DNA of 64,000 nt from JAJFFW01 sp038534195 (GTDB lineage Bacteria > Pseudomonadota > Alphaproteobacteria > Caulobacterales > Parvularculaceae), in contig JBCAXE010000008.1 of assembly GCA_038534195.1 (NCBI GenBank), forward strand, positions 30,369 through 94,368, read 5' to 3'. Shown here one piece after another: positions 1 through 8,294 of the stretch (the stretch's first letter is position 1; each line of letters opens with the position of its first letter). The notes under the pieces are model-generated. The model made no database searches, was not told the DNA's origin, and saw only the letters and a program-made list of their open reading frames with translations. A program made the translations under genes and the position numbers.

Positions 1-1359
1 CACAAGCTCCAGAACGTCGAGAACACGGTCCGGCACGCCCTCAGCGGCGTTTAGGTCTAGATAATCGCGTATTGTCGTCTCGATGATTGTTGGCCGCTCC
101 AAAACGATGATTTCCTGGCGAAGCGCATGGACTTCCGTATCAAGAATATCATAACCGCCAAGCGCAATATATCCGCTTTTCATCTCATCGTGGCGCTTTA
201 GTAAATTGGTCATGAGGCGTTGGACGCCATGGTCAGCGGCGCCGGCGATAATCATGGCGCCGCTATCAACGGTGAAGTTCAGCACGGCTGGACGCCCGCG
301 CGCATCGCCTTTAACCTCTTTGAAAACAAGACTGGAATCCGCCCGCACTGGCGATCTTTTCCCCGTGGGCTCTTCCTGCGCAACGTCGTAGAAGAGAGAC
401 AACTCCTCAATCGAGGCGCACAGATCGTAAAAATAGGTCAGGTAAGAGCCGAGTTGCGATACGCCGAAGAAAGCCGCCGAAAGCACAAGCTCAGCCGCCA
501 CGAGCTGGCCAAGACTTAGTTGGCCCTGAATAACCAGCCAGCCGCCGAGCCCTAAGAGAATCGCGCTCGCAGCCGCGTAGATCAGAAGAAAGCTCAACGT
601 TTGCGCAAAATGATATCGGAAATGGCGGCGATGCTCTTCCACATAACCAGCTGTCTCCTCATCTGTTCGCTGCATTGCGCGCTCGATGTGGCGCTCCGAT
701 TTATAAAACCCGTTCGATGATCCAAGGCTTTCCAACCACGCGGCTGTCTGATGTTTCTTCTGCGAAAGATTAATAGCCGTTCGCACTGCGCCCCTGCCCC
801 AAATGATCCAAATCAGCGCCAGCAACAAAACGATGACAATAATGAATGCGAGAAAGAACGGATGGTAGAGCGAAACCAGGATGAAGCCCACGCCCGCTTG
901 AAGCAGAACAGTAAATCCCCCGATCAGCAAATACGGTATCGTCTTCTGTACGGTGATGATGTCAAAGTATCTGTTAAAGAGCGCGCTCTTGCCGTCGTCG
1001 CTGAAAAACGGGTTCTGCGCGTAGACAGATCTGAGCGTAATTTCGGACACAAGCCGCGCATAGAACCGCCGCCCGAAAATCTCCATTAAGTGGACACGTA
1101 AAGCGTTCAACAATCCTGAGATCAGAAGAAGGCCGAAGAGCGCTAGCGACAACACGACCAAAGGCGTCGCCAGCCCCGTGTTCGCCACCGTATTAATAAG
1201 CATCTGAACCGAAATCGGCGTCGCCAGCGACAACAGACTAATGCCGATACCGTAAATTACCACCAGCCAATAAAAATCGCGCTCAGGGCCAAGAATCCGC
1301 CCGAACCATTTCATTAAGACCGCAAGCGTGATCTTTTTTTCAATTACACTCTCACTCAT
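1..1359 (-). CDS. ABC exporter, TMD plus degenerate NBD (3' part outside window)
   Basis: Open reading frame of 453 codons from the ATG at 1359 with no stop before the window edge. Residues ~1-320 are hydrophobic and have the layout of an ABC-exporter transmembrane domain (PF00664-like), followed by the start of a nucleotide-binding domain. The NBD fold is recognisable (LVFKEV strand, SGYIALGGYDI, LRQEIIVLERP), but the Walker A position reads GAADHGVQ (residues 373-380) instead of GxxGxGK[ST], and the Q-loop Gln is replaced (VLERP where family members have Q). The canonical ATP-binding lysine is therefore missing. Walker B and the signature motif lie outside the window. It may pair with an active half-transporter or HlyD-type partner further left. 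Function and substrate unknown. Confidence 0.85.
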   Translation of the reverse strand, partial: MSESVIEKKITLAVLMKWFGRILGPERDFYWLVVIYGIGISLLSLATPISVQMLINTVANTGLATPLVVLSLALFGLLLISGLLNALRVHLMEIFGRRFYARLVSEITLRSVYAQNPFFSDDGKSALFNRYFDIITVQKTIPYLLIGGFTVLLQAGVGFILVSLYHPFFLAFIIVIVLLLALIWIIWGRGAVRTAINLSQKKHQTAAWLESLGSSNGFYKSERHIERAMQRTDEETAGYVEEHRRHFRYHFAQTLSFLLIYAAASAILLGLGGWLVIQGQLSLGQLVAAELVLSAAFFGVSQLGSYLTYFYDLCASIEELSLFYDVAQEEPTGKRSPVRADSSLVFKEVKGDARGRPAVLNFTVDSGAMIIAGAADHGVQRLMTNLLKRHDEMKSGYIALGGYDILDTEVHALRQEIIVLERPTIIETTIRDYLDLNAAEGVPDRVLDVLELV

Positions 1360-1553
1360 GGGTCGGTTATTCCAGACAAATGGCCTTCTTTTTCAGCGGT
1401 AATGCGAATGTGTTAATAATGAAATTGCACGTATAGGCTGCGGATATGACCCGCCATTAATCCGAACGAAGGAATCGGTCGCTTGGATCAGCGACTCGCC
1501 TTCGTAAACTCAATATCCAGTCCGCTACGCCATTTTTCGTCGTCTCCAAATAA

Positions 1554-1584
1554 AGCTCCGCCCCGGGGGCTACGGGGCGGAGCT
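1554..1584 (-). terminator. GC-rich hairpin, probable Rho-independent terminator
   Basis: Perfect 11-bp inverted repeat AGCTCCGCCCC (1554-1564) / GGGGCGGAGCT (1574-1584) with a 9-nt loop. Read on the minus strand it is followed by TTTATTTGG, a short T-rich tail, which fits termination of minus-strand transcripts coming from the LysR gene or from an RNA starting in the gap. The T-tract is interrupted, so efficiency is uncertain. Confidence 0.55.
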
Positions 1585-1716
1585 AAAACGCGCTTCGCAC
1601 TTTGGGAGGGACTAAAAGCGCGCCGGGAACGGGAATTGTGCCGGAATGTATCCCGTTCAGCCCCGTAAATGGAGCGCAACGGATGTCTACTCAAGTGGAT
1701 CAACCGCGGTTTTTTG

Positions 1717-1731
1717 ATAGAATATTCCTAT
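1717..1731. promoter_or_regulatory. ATAG-N7-CTAT palindrome (OxyR-type half-operator)
   Basis: The sequence ATAGAATATTCCTAT has the spacing of one dimer site of the OxyR consensus (ATAG-N7-CTAT, normally repeated once more after 7 bp). It lies 66 bp downstream of the stop codon of the OxyR-like gene. The second dimer site is not visible, so this may be a weak or chance match. Confidence 0.3.
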
Positions 1732-1796
1732 CAGAGGCCTTTGGGCGGGCAAAAAAGTCAATATTCAGAGTAAAGCCCCTGCGCGCGACGTGAGAA

Positions 1797-2729
1797 CTAT
1801 CCCTCAACCACCAAATCCGGGAATTTTTTTGCAACGACCTGTTTAATAGCGGCCCCAATTTCGTAGTAAGCGTCAGCGCGCCCGGCGCTCTTGCGCCATA
1901 CAAGGCCGATTGATCGGATAAAGGGGCGCCCTTGCAGTTTTTTGACGCTTACCTCCCCGCGCGCCGGGATTTCGGATCGGGCGTAGAGCGCAGGAAAGAA
2001 AGACGCGCCCATACCCATGCCCACCATTAACCTCAATGCGTCAAGGCTCGTACCTTCATAATCGCGCACTGGCTGCGCGCCGAAGTCTTTACAGATGTCA
2101 ATAATCTGATCGTGAAGATGGAATTCAGGCGTCAAAGACAGAATTTCTAACCCTCTTAACTCATTAGGCCGGATGACTTCTTCCCGCGCCAAACGATGAT
2201 CAGCCGCAACCGCCAAATAAAGCGGTTCGCGAAAAAGCCTTTGGGTCGTGAATTCGGAGTTGGTGACCGGCAATTGCGCCAAAATCATATCGTGGACGCC
2301 CTCCGCCAATTCGCGTTCAAGCGCGCGCGGGGCGTTTTCGCGAATATAAAGGTTTAGATCCGGGTATTCACGGTGCAGACGTTTCACCACATGAGGCAAC
2401 AGATAGGGCCCCAGCGTCGGCTTGACACCAAGACGGATCGTACCCGTGAGGCCGCGCTGCGCGCCCGCCGCGAAATCAGTCAGCGATTGGACTTGTTCAA
2501 GGATCGGCCGAATACGCGCCACGACTTCGCGGCCCACCGGCGTGAAGACAATGCCCGTTCTCGATCGCTCCACAAGCAATACGCCGAGCGCTTCCTCCAG
2601 ATTTTGTATTTGTGCGGTCAGCGAGGGTTGGCTGATGCCGGCGCGCTCAGCCGCGCGACGGAAGTGCTTTGTTTCGTCGAGAGCGACGAGATAGCGAAAC
2701 TGCTTGAGGGTCAGCGAATTCTCGGCCAT
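1797..2729 (-). CDS. OxyR-like LysR-family transcriptional regulator
   Basis: A 310-aa LysR regulator: N-terminal winged HTH (residues ~1-60, with KHFRRAAERAGISQPSLTAQI) and a type 2 periplasmic-binding-like effector domain. Over its whole length it aligns with OxyR (RRAAERAGISQPSLT, the LSLTPEFHLHDQ region, GMGASFFPALY, IGLVWR). In E. coli OxyR the peroxidatic Cys199 sits in GHCLRDQ; here the same place reads EFHLHDQ, with His204 instead of Cys. The counterpart of the resolving Cys208 is present (Cys213). It is therefore probably not a disulfide-switch peroxide sensor, or it senses differently. An upstream GTG at 2750 would add 7 residues; the ATG at 2729 fits the family start better. No obvious target gene lies next to it. 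Confidence 0.85.
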   Translation of the reverse strand: MAENSLTLKQFRYLVALDETKHFRRAAERAGISQPSLTAQIQNLEEALGVLLVERSRTGIVFTPVGREVVARIRPILEQVQSLTDFAAGAQRGLTGTIRLGVKPTLGPYLLPHVVKRLHREYPDLNLYIRENAPRALERELAEGVHDMILAQLPVTNSEFTTQRLFREPLYLAVAADHRLAREEVIRPNELRGLEILSLTPEFHLHDQIIDICKDFGAQPVRDYEGTSLDALRLMVGMGMGASFFPALYARSEIPARGEVSVKKLQGRPFIRSIGLVWRKSAGRADAYYEIGAAIKQVVAKKFPDLVVEG

Positions 2730-2855
2730 GGCCTTTTCTGGGCGTCCCACCTATGTCGTTCGATACTCATCCCTACACAAAGGAACCTGTGAACACCACT
2801 CGCCATTTCGCGCAACACCCCGGCGCAGGCCCAATCTGCGAAACGCGAATTGGCC

Positions 2856-3269
2856 CTAACGCACGCCTGATGACGCATCCGTCCGATGCGCCGCAAACTT
2901 TTGAAGCCCGGGACGGATTCTCAAAAATAGGCGATAGCCGCGTTCCAGCACCCAAAGCACCAAGGGATTTTCCGCACACCTGCCGACAAAGTGGAATTCC
3001 GGCAGCGCCCGCCATAAGCGCGCAAACGCATGAGCGCCTGAATAGAGACGCCCGTCCCTGTCACGAACGTGAAAACGGGCCATGGCGTCGCATGCAGAAA
3101 GGCCTGGCGCCGGATCGCGCTCGAGGGCGCTCACGTCAACCCATTCAATCGCGGAGGCGCCGCGACGCTTACGATAAAAACTAATTTCACGCTGACAAAG
3201 CGGGCAGGCGCCGTCAAAAAAGACGCTCAAGCGCGCACTCGCGTCTTCGCCGGAATAAGTCTCAATCAT
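2856..3269 (-). CDS. DCC-family (DUF393) thiol-disulfide oxidoreductase-like protein
   Basis: 137 aa. The N-terminal motif FFDGACPLCQREISFY (Cys22, Cys25) is the DxxCPLC signature of the DCC/DUF393 family, whose members have a thioredoxin-like CxxC but are poorly characterised. The length is typical. Downstream on the same strand is the LysR gene, with a gap of more than 100 bp, so co-transcription is possible but not shown. The biochemical role is unknown beyond the family assignment. Confidence 0.85.
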   Translation of the reverse strand: MIETYSGEDASARLSVFFDGACPLCQREISFYRKRRGASAIEWVDVSALERDPAPGLSACDAMARFHVRDRDGRLYSGAHAFARLWRALPEFHFVGRCAENPLVLWVLERGYRLFLRIRPGLQKFAAHRTDASSGVR

Positions 3270-3394
3270 AACTGTAAGTACGTCTCGCGGCGGCTCTTAG
3301 ATTATCGCCCCAAGGCGCGCCCCGCGACTTTCGCGGCGGGCGCTGCGATTTCTCCCTTGCATCCTCAAGCCAGTTTTAGTACCCAGCCGCTCTG

Positions 3395-3470
3395 GCCCCT
3401 ATAGCTCAGCTGGTAGAGCAACTGATTTGTAATCAGTAGGTCCGCGGTTCGAGTCCGTGTGGGGGCACCA
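3395..3470 (+). tRNA. tRNA-Thr (anticodon TGT)
   Basis: A 76-nt cloverleaf can be folded by eye. Acceptor GCCCCTA pairs with TGGGGGC, D-arm GCTCAGCTGGTAGAGC, anticodon stem ACTGA/TCAGT with loop TTTGTAA giving anticodon TGT (reads ACA), variable loop AGGTC, T-arm CGCGGTTCGAGTCCGTG. Discriminator A and an encoded CCA end it. No rRNA or other tRNA is adjacent. Confidence 0.97.
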
Positions 3471-3725
3471 TCAAAATTAACGTCCTACCAGATTTCTCTC
3501 ACGCCGCTTCTGGCTTCCCAGCAGTTACGACGCTCAAATCCAGCCAGGCTTCCATAAATCGAGACTTACGGAGCCACCGGATGTGATTTGGCGACCAGGG
3601 CTTTCATCGCTGCGATTGTAAACGTTGGTCGCCGTCGGCAATACCGATCAGTCTCCCATCATTACGCCTTATATTGTGGCCGGTGTTGTAAAATGCGATC
3701 GCGTGATGAAAACAGACCGCACCAA

Positions 3726-4643
3726 TTACGGCGCGGAAAATCCGCGAACAAGCGATCCAGCATCTTCAAGGGCTTGAAGCGCCACCTCGTCATGTCCCGG
3801 CACAAGAATGAGATCAGCGACGTCGTCCGCCAATCGTTTGATCGCAATCGTCTGGAGAAAGACCGCGTCGCGATCATCTTCGTGCCCGCCGGTAATCATG
3901 ACATAGCGCGAACGTGGTCGAAGAAGCCGTATATTGTCGAGCGATGACGCTGTGTCGCCTGTGAAGAGATACTCTTTTCCGTCTTCGCGGCGAACATAAA
4001 CCATTTGCGAACCGGGCGTATGGCCCGGCGCACGGATCAACACCACACCCGGCGCCACCGCATGAAGTCCTTCAAACGGCAACGGCTCAAATTCATCACG
4101 CGAGCCCGCCGGCCAAACCGTGCACTCAGGCGTATTTTGAAACTGGTCCTCGTTCAAAATCGCCTTAGGCAAAAGTCTCTTCCAATTCGGGCTCTGCAAC
4201 AGTCCGCCGATATGATCGCAATGCTCATGGGTGACGAGGATCATTTTAGCCATTAAAAGCGCGCGCTGCATCCGGTCCCAGGCGGCGGCGTCATAGCTGA
4301 CAGTCCAACGGTCGGATTGCGCCTTTTCTTCGTTACTGCCGGTTTCAAGCACAATCGAGAAATCGCGAAATGCAAGTCGATAGCTGTTGCGGACAAATTT
4401 CAGATCACCCCAGTCAGTGCCGGTTATCAGCGCTATACGCGGGACTTTCGAGCGATAGATCGTCTCCACTTCAATCCTGCTGGGACCCGGACCGGAGATC
4501 GATGAAGCCGCCTCGCGGAGGGCGATAATATCAAGTGGGAAATCACCTTCGCTCGGCGGGCGATTTTCGTAGAAGAGCCAATAAACAGCCGCACCGAGCC
4601 CGACCGTTAAAATCACAAAACCGCTTAGAAGCAATCGTCTCAT
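3726..4643 (-). CDS. Membrane-anchored metallo-beta-lactamase-fold hydrolase
   Basis: 305 aa from the ATG at 4643; an upstream ATG at 4709 would add 22 residues but would place a charged stretch before the hydrophobic signal/anchor MRRLLLSGFVILTVGLGAAVYWLF, so the shorter form is preferred. The MBL metal motif THEHCDHIGG (His139, His141, Asp143, His144) is intact. Further ligands are likely His in APGHTPGS and Asp in FTGDTASS. The hydrophobic N-terminus suggests the catalytic domain lies in the periplasm. Substrate unknown; the family includes lactonases, thiolesterases and phosphodiesterases. It stands alone, flanked by non-coding DNA on both sides. Confidence 0.85.
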   Translation of the reverse strand: MRRLLLSGFVILTVGLGAAVYWLFYENRPPSEGDFPLDIIALREAASSISGPGPSRIEVETIYRSKVPRIALITGTDWGDLKFVRNSYRLAFRDFSIVLETGSNEEKAQSDRWTVSYDAAAWDRMQRALLMAKMILVTHEHCDHIGGLLQSPNWKRLLPKAILNEDQFQNTPECTVWPAGSRDEFEPLPFEGLHAVAPGVVLIRAPGHTPGSQMVYVRREDGKEYLFTGDTASSLDNIRLLRPRSRYVMITGGHEDDRDAVFLQTIAIKRLADDVADLILVPGHDEVALQALEDAGSLVRGFSAP

Positions 4644-5047
4644 GCGTACGCCCAATCTGCTGCGCCTGCTGACAATAAATGTATATGCCACAGGCCTAGA
4701 ACAGCTCATTTGAATAAGCTACGGCAGATCTTCATCAAGTCTTTTCGTCATTTCTATACATTCGGAGCCGCACTCCCGAAAGTCAACCAGAGCGCATGCG
4801 GATCAATCGGCATCGGAGACGAGTGCAACCTGACACGATGGAAGGAATTCGTCCGCGCTAATGATTTTGCGGGGGGTGATGACGTCCTCGAGAGATCCGT
4901 AATTATGAGAGGCGCATACTTGCGAACACCATTAACGCTTCGGGCGCGGTCGCAACGGGTTGGACTGGCCCAACATCGTTGACCAATTCCCATAGTGTGC
5001 TGTTTTTAGCCGTGCTGCTTTTGGGCGCGCTGGTTCTGAACGCGAAT
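4644..5047. other. Gene-free stretch upstream of DUF2189 gene
   Basis: About 400 bp with no supportable gene. One plus-strand frame between ~4883 and 5100 is open and ends in a hydrophobic stretch (VLFLAVLLLGALVLNANL) but has no start codon, so it could be a decayed gene remnant or chance. The 3' end leads into the FNR site at 5048. Confidence 0.4.
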
Positions 5048-5061
5048 TTGATGCAGATCAA
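5048..5061. promoter_or_regulatory. FNR/FnrL box upstream of DUF2189 gene
   Basis: TTGATGCAGATCAA is a perfect match to the FNR consensus TTGAT-N4-ATCAA. Its centre is 40.5 bp upstream of the A of the downstream ATG (5095), i.e. where a class II activator would sit if transcription began at or next to the start codon. An SD-like GGTGAG at 5081-5086 argues for a leadered message, so the promoter geometry is unclear. Confidence 0.85.
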
Positions 5062-5094
5062 AAGAAAATCACGGAATTCAGGTGAGATGGGTCC

Positions 5095-5862
5095 ATGTCA
5101 AACACGACGATAGAGAACGCTGTGATATCGCAGCTCACGATGGACGCGCCGTGGCGCTGGCTCGGCGCAGGGTTTCGCGATTTGGCGCGCGCGCCGCATT
5201 TGAGCCTCGGCTACGGCGTTCTCGTGATCGGCGGCGGCGTTGGCATTACTTATCTCTTGTGGGAGACCGGATACGCTTCGCTCATTCCCGTTGCGTTTGG
5301 TTGCTTTGCAATTTTTGGCCCCCTTCTGGCCGTCGGCCTCTATGAAATGAGCCGGCGGCTTGAAGCCGGCGAGACGCCGCGCCTTTTCCCTGTGAAATTC
5401 GCCGGACCGCGTTCGCCGATGCAACTGGCCTATATCGGCTTCTTTCTCATGTTCGCGGCGCTCGTCTGGGCGCGCATGGCGATGTTGCTTTATGCGTTGT
5501 TCACCACGGGCAACTATTTGCCGCTCGATCAATTCTTGAGCTTTGCAATTTCTACCGGTCCTGGCCTTGCAATGATCGCGATCGGCACGGTGATCGGCGG
5601 CGGGATTGCGTTTGCGATTTATCTTTTGACCGTCGTTTCTGTGCCTATGCTGATGAATGAACGCACGGATTTCTTCACGGCCATCGGCGTTGGACTAAAA
5701 GCAGTCAATCAAAACTTCGGCGCCATGCTCTTATGGGCATGGCTGATCGCCGTGATTACTGCAGCTGGCGTCGCGACTTTCTTTGTAGGCCTTGCAATAG
5801 CGTTTCCACTGCTCGGCCATGCAAGCTGGCACGCCTATCGAGACATCCGCGGCGCCATTTAA
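5095..5862 (+). CDS. DUF2189 family membrane protein
   Basis: 255 aa integral membrane protein with about six hydrophobic segments (for example LSLGYGVLVIGGGVGITYLLW, IPVAFGCFAIFGPLLAVGLYEMSRRLEAGE, and four more after residue 120). The pattern 'PW.WL..G..DL..AP..SL.YG' at the N-terminus and 'GP.LA.GLYE.SR..E.G' fit the DUF2189 family, whose function is unknown but whose members are often found beside cbb3 oxidase or denitrification genes. A perfect FNR box precedes it and it converges on ccoS, supporting a role under low oxygen. Confidence 0.85.
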   Translation: MSNTTIENAVISQLTMDAPWRWLGAGFRDLARAPHLSLGYGVLVIGGGVGITYLLWETGYASLIPVAFGCFAIFGPLLAVGLYEMSRRLEAGETPRLFPVKFAGPRSPMQLAYIGFFLMFAALVWARMAMLLYALFTTGNYLPLDQFLSFAISTGPGLAMIAIGTVIGGGIAFAIYLLTVVSVPMLMNERTDFFTAIGVGLKAVNQNFGAMLLWAWLIAVITAAGVATFFVGLAIAFPLLGHASWHAYRDIRGAI

Positions 5863-5877
5863 TCCTCGCCTGTAAGT

Positions 5878-6027
5878 TTATTCGTCAAGATCATCGTCCA
5901 GCAAGATTCGCTCAGCGGCGCCGTCGGGATCATCGAACTGACCTGACCGCAGCGCCCACAAAAAGGCGGCGAGACCGAGCGCGCCTAAAAAAAGCGCAAT
6001 AGGGATCAGATACAGAAGCCCCGTCAT
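5878..6027 (-). CDS. ccoS: cbb3-type oxidase assembly protein CcoS
   Basis: 49 aa. The sequence begins MTGLLYLIPIALFLGALGL, giving one transmembrane helix, then FLWALRSGQFDD and an acidic tail ending in DDDLDE, the standard CcoS pattern. The start ATG overlaps the ccoI stop by 4 bp (ATGA), so it is translationally coupled as the last gene of the cco operon. CcoS is needed for cofactor insertion into CcoN in Rhodobacter. Confidence 0.93.
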   Translation of the reverse strand: MTGLLYLIPIALFLGALGLAAFLWALRSGQFDDPDGAAERILLDDDLDE

Positions 6028-8294
6028 GCTGGCGTGTCGCCTTTACGCGTCCGTCCGCCGGCAAGACGCAAGGCGTTCAACGTCACCACCATCGACGAAC
6101 CCGACATCGCAAGCGCGGCGATCAGGGGCGTCACATACCCAAAAACCGCCAGCGGAATTGCGCAAGCATTGTAAAGGGCCGCAAAAGCGAAATTCTCAAG
6201 GACGCGGCGGCGCGCTTGTCGCGACACATCCACCGCCTCGACAATCGGAGAAAGACCCTCGCCGAGATAAACAAAGTCTGCGGCCGCCTGGCTCGCGTCC
6301 GCAGCTGTTCCGGGCGACAAGGATACATGGGCGTGAGCGAGCGACGGTGCGTCGTTCAGACCATCTCCCACCATCGCGGCTTTTGCGCCGCTCGCGCCCA
6401 ACTCCAAGAGCCGCTGCGCTTTGTCTTGCGGCGAGACGCCGGCGCGATAGGCGGCCAAGCCCAGCGCGCCAGCCGCCGCGGCCACCGCCTCTTCGCGGTC
6501 GCCGGAAAGCAACTCCGTCCGCACGCCGCGTTCTGAAAGGTCCGCGAATACGCGCGCGGCGTCTTTATGCGGCGCATCCAAAAATTCGAAACGAACGGGA
6601 TCGCCGTCGCCGCGGCGGAACCAGGTCTCGAGCGAGGCGTCGTCCGTATCCGGCGCACCGACCCACGCTGCAGAGCCAAGACGCACCCGCTGACCGTGGC
6701 TCTTTCCTTCAACGCCGTGGCCGGGAAATTCCACAGCGTCTTCAAGCGCTGCGCCGGCCCCCGCCGCCTCAACGATCGCTCTCGACAACGGATGGCGAGA
6801 GACCCGCGCCAGAGACGCGGCGTCTGACAAATCATTCAGCGCTATGTCGGTCCCGTTGGCGAGTTGCGGCCGTCCAAGCGTCAGCGTTCCGGTTTTGTCG
6901 AACACCATGGCGTCAGCTTCCGCAAGACGTTCAAGCGCATCGCCTGATTTAACGAGCACACCGCGCTTGAATAATCGCCCCGTGGCCACGACCTGCACGG
7001 CTGGCGCGGCGAGACCAAGCGCACAGGGGCAGGTGATGATCAACACCGCAATGGCGTTCATGATCGCGAGGCGCGGCCCGCCGCCCACCAGCATCCATCC
7101 GAGGAATGTCGCGGCTGCGAGCGAATGCACCACAGGCACATACAAGCGCGCCGCCCTGTCAGCGAGTCGCACATACCGGCTGCGCGATTGCTCTCCGGCT
7201 TCAATAAGACGCGCGAGATCGGCGATTAACGAATTCTCGACGGTCGCTGTCGCGCGCATGACCAAGCGATCCGAGACATTGAGAACGCCCGCGTGGATCG
7301 GGTCGTCAACACCCAATTTTTCCGGCGCGCTTTCGCCCGTCACCATCGAACGATCCGCATAGGATGCGCCATCGACAATCACGCCATCTACAGCCGCACG
7401 ATCACCAGGCGACAATAGAAGCTTATCGCCGACCACGATGTCATTCGCCGAGATCGCCGTAACGAGGCCGTCATTACCAAGGCGCTGCGCCGTCGTTTTT
7501 TGCATCGCCAAAAGGTCGCGCGCGGCTGCGCGCGCGCGCCAGCGCAATCGATGATCAAGATAGCGCCCGATAAGCAGGAAAAAGAGCAGCATCACCGCGG
7601 CGTCGAAATATGTATGTTCGCCGGCGGCGAAGAACTCATAGACGCTGACGCCCAGCGCCAAAATCACCGCAAGCGAGATCGGCACGTCCATATTGGCGCC
7701 GCGGTTCTTCAGCGCGTTCCAGGCGGATCTAAAAAACGGCTGTCCCGCATAGAGGGCTGCTGGAATAGCAATGAGCGCAGACGCCCAATGCATGAGGCCG
7801 CGCGTGCCCGCGCCCATGTCCCCACCGCCGGCCCAAACCGACACGGAGAGCAACATGACGTTCGCCATCGCGAACCCGGCGACGCCAAGCGCGCGCAATA
7901 GCCGGCGCCCCTCCGCATCGTGATCGCTTTCTATGGCTTCCGGATCGTAAGGCGCCGCCCGGAAGCCGATTTGATGGAGTCTTTCGGAAATGGTCCGCGG
8001 CGCCCAATCAACGCCCTCGCGCCATGCGAGGGACAAACGCCCGGTCGATAGATTAAGCCTGGCGTGCTCCATGCCCTCAAGCGCGCCCATCGCGCCTTCG
8101 ATCTTCGAGATGCAGCCGGCGCATTTCGCGCCGAACACAGCAAGCTCTAGGCTTGCAGCGCCGTCGCGCCGGCGAACGAAAGGCGCTGGGTCGATCAATT
8201 GCGTCCCGACCGCCTCACCTGACGCAGACGCAGGCGCCAAGCCGCTCGGACAGCCGGCGGCGTCATTCTGGTCAAATGCGATCTCGGCGCTCAT
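6024..8294 (-). CDS. ccoI: Cu+-exporting P1B-type ATPase for cbb3 oxidase assembly
   Basis: 756 aa. N-terminal heavy-metal-binding domain with GAKCAGC (Cys58, Cys61), then transmembrane helices, TGES phosphatase loop near 319, the CPC metal-transport motif (Cys422-Pro-Cys424), the phosphorylation site DKTGT (Asp466) and the hinge GDGLNDAP. CcoI/FixI-type ATPases deliver copper across the inner membrane for the CuB centre of CcoN rather than for detoxification; the position between ccoH and ccoS supports this subtype over CopA. It overlaps ccoH by 4 bp. Confidence 0.96.
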   Translation of the reverse strand: MSAEIAFDQNDAAGCPSGLAPASASGEAVGTQLIDPAPFVRRRDGAASLELAVFGAKCAGCISKIEGAMGALEGMEHARLNLSTGRLSLAWREGVDWAPRTISERLHQIGFRAAPYDPEAIESDHDAEGRRLLRALGVAGFAMANVMLLSVSVWAGGGDMGAGTRGLMHWASALIAIPAALYAGQPFFRSAWNALKNRGANMDVPISLAVILALGVSVYEFFAAGEHTYFDAAVMLLFFLLIGRYLDHRLRWRARAAARDLLAMQKTTAQRLGNDGLVTAISANDIVVGDKLLLSPGDRAAVDGVIVDGASYADRSMVTGESAPEKLGVDDPIHAGVLNVSDRLVMRATATVENSLIADLARLIEAGEQSRSRYVRLADRAARLYVPVVHSLAAATFLGWMLVGGGPRLAIMNAIAVLIITCPCALGLAAPAVQVVATGRLFKRGVLVKSGDALERLAEADAMVFDKTGTLTLGRPQLANGTDIALNDLSDAASLARVSRHPLSRAIVEAAGAGAALEDAVEFPGHGVEGKSHGQRVRLGSAAWVGAPDTDDASLETWFRRGDGDPVRFEFLDAPHKDAARVFADLSERGVRTELLSGDREEAVAAAAGALGLAAYRAGVSPQDKAQRLLELGASGAKAAMVGDGLNDAPSLAHAHVSLSPGTAADASQAAADFVYLGEGLSPIVEAVDVSRQARRRVLENFAFAALYNACAIPLAVFGYVTPLIAALAMSGSSMVVTLNALRLAGGRTRKGDTPA

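Larger units (their letters stand above)
1360..1796. other. Non-coding gap between ABC exporter and LysR gene
   Basis: No credible gene is visible on either strand; the short open frames here overlap a GC hairpin and lack family features. The gap contains that hairpin (1554-1584) and an ATAG-N7-CTAT palindrome (1717-1731), both listed separately. It presumably holds the promoter of the ABC gene and the 3' end of the LysR transcript. Confidence 0.6.

Noticed and set aside
206..1089. Plus-strand open frames (61, 99 and 112 codons)
   Set aside because: They lie antisense to the ABC exporter gene, which has clear transmembrane and NBD-fold features; the plus-strand products have none.
1488..1703. 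71-codon minus-strand frame containing the GC hairpin
   Set aside because: The frame owes its length to the hairpin region and has no protein-like features.
4710..4982. 90-codon plus-strand frame in the gap before DUF2189
   Set aside because: No ribosome-binding site or family resemblance; overlapped by an equally poor frame on the other strand.
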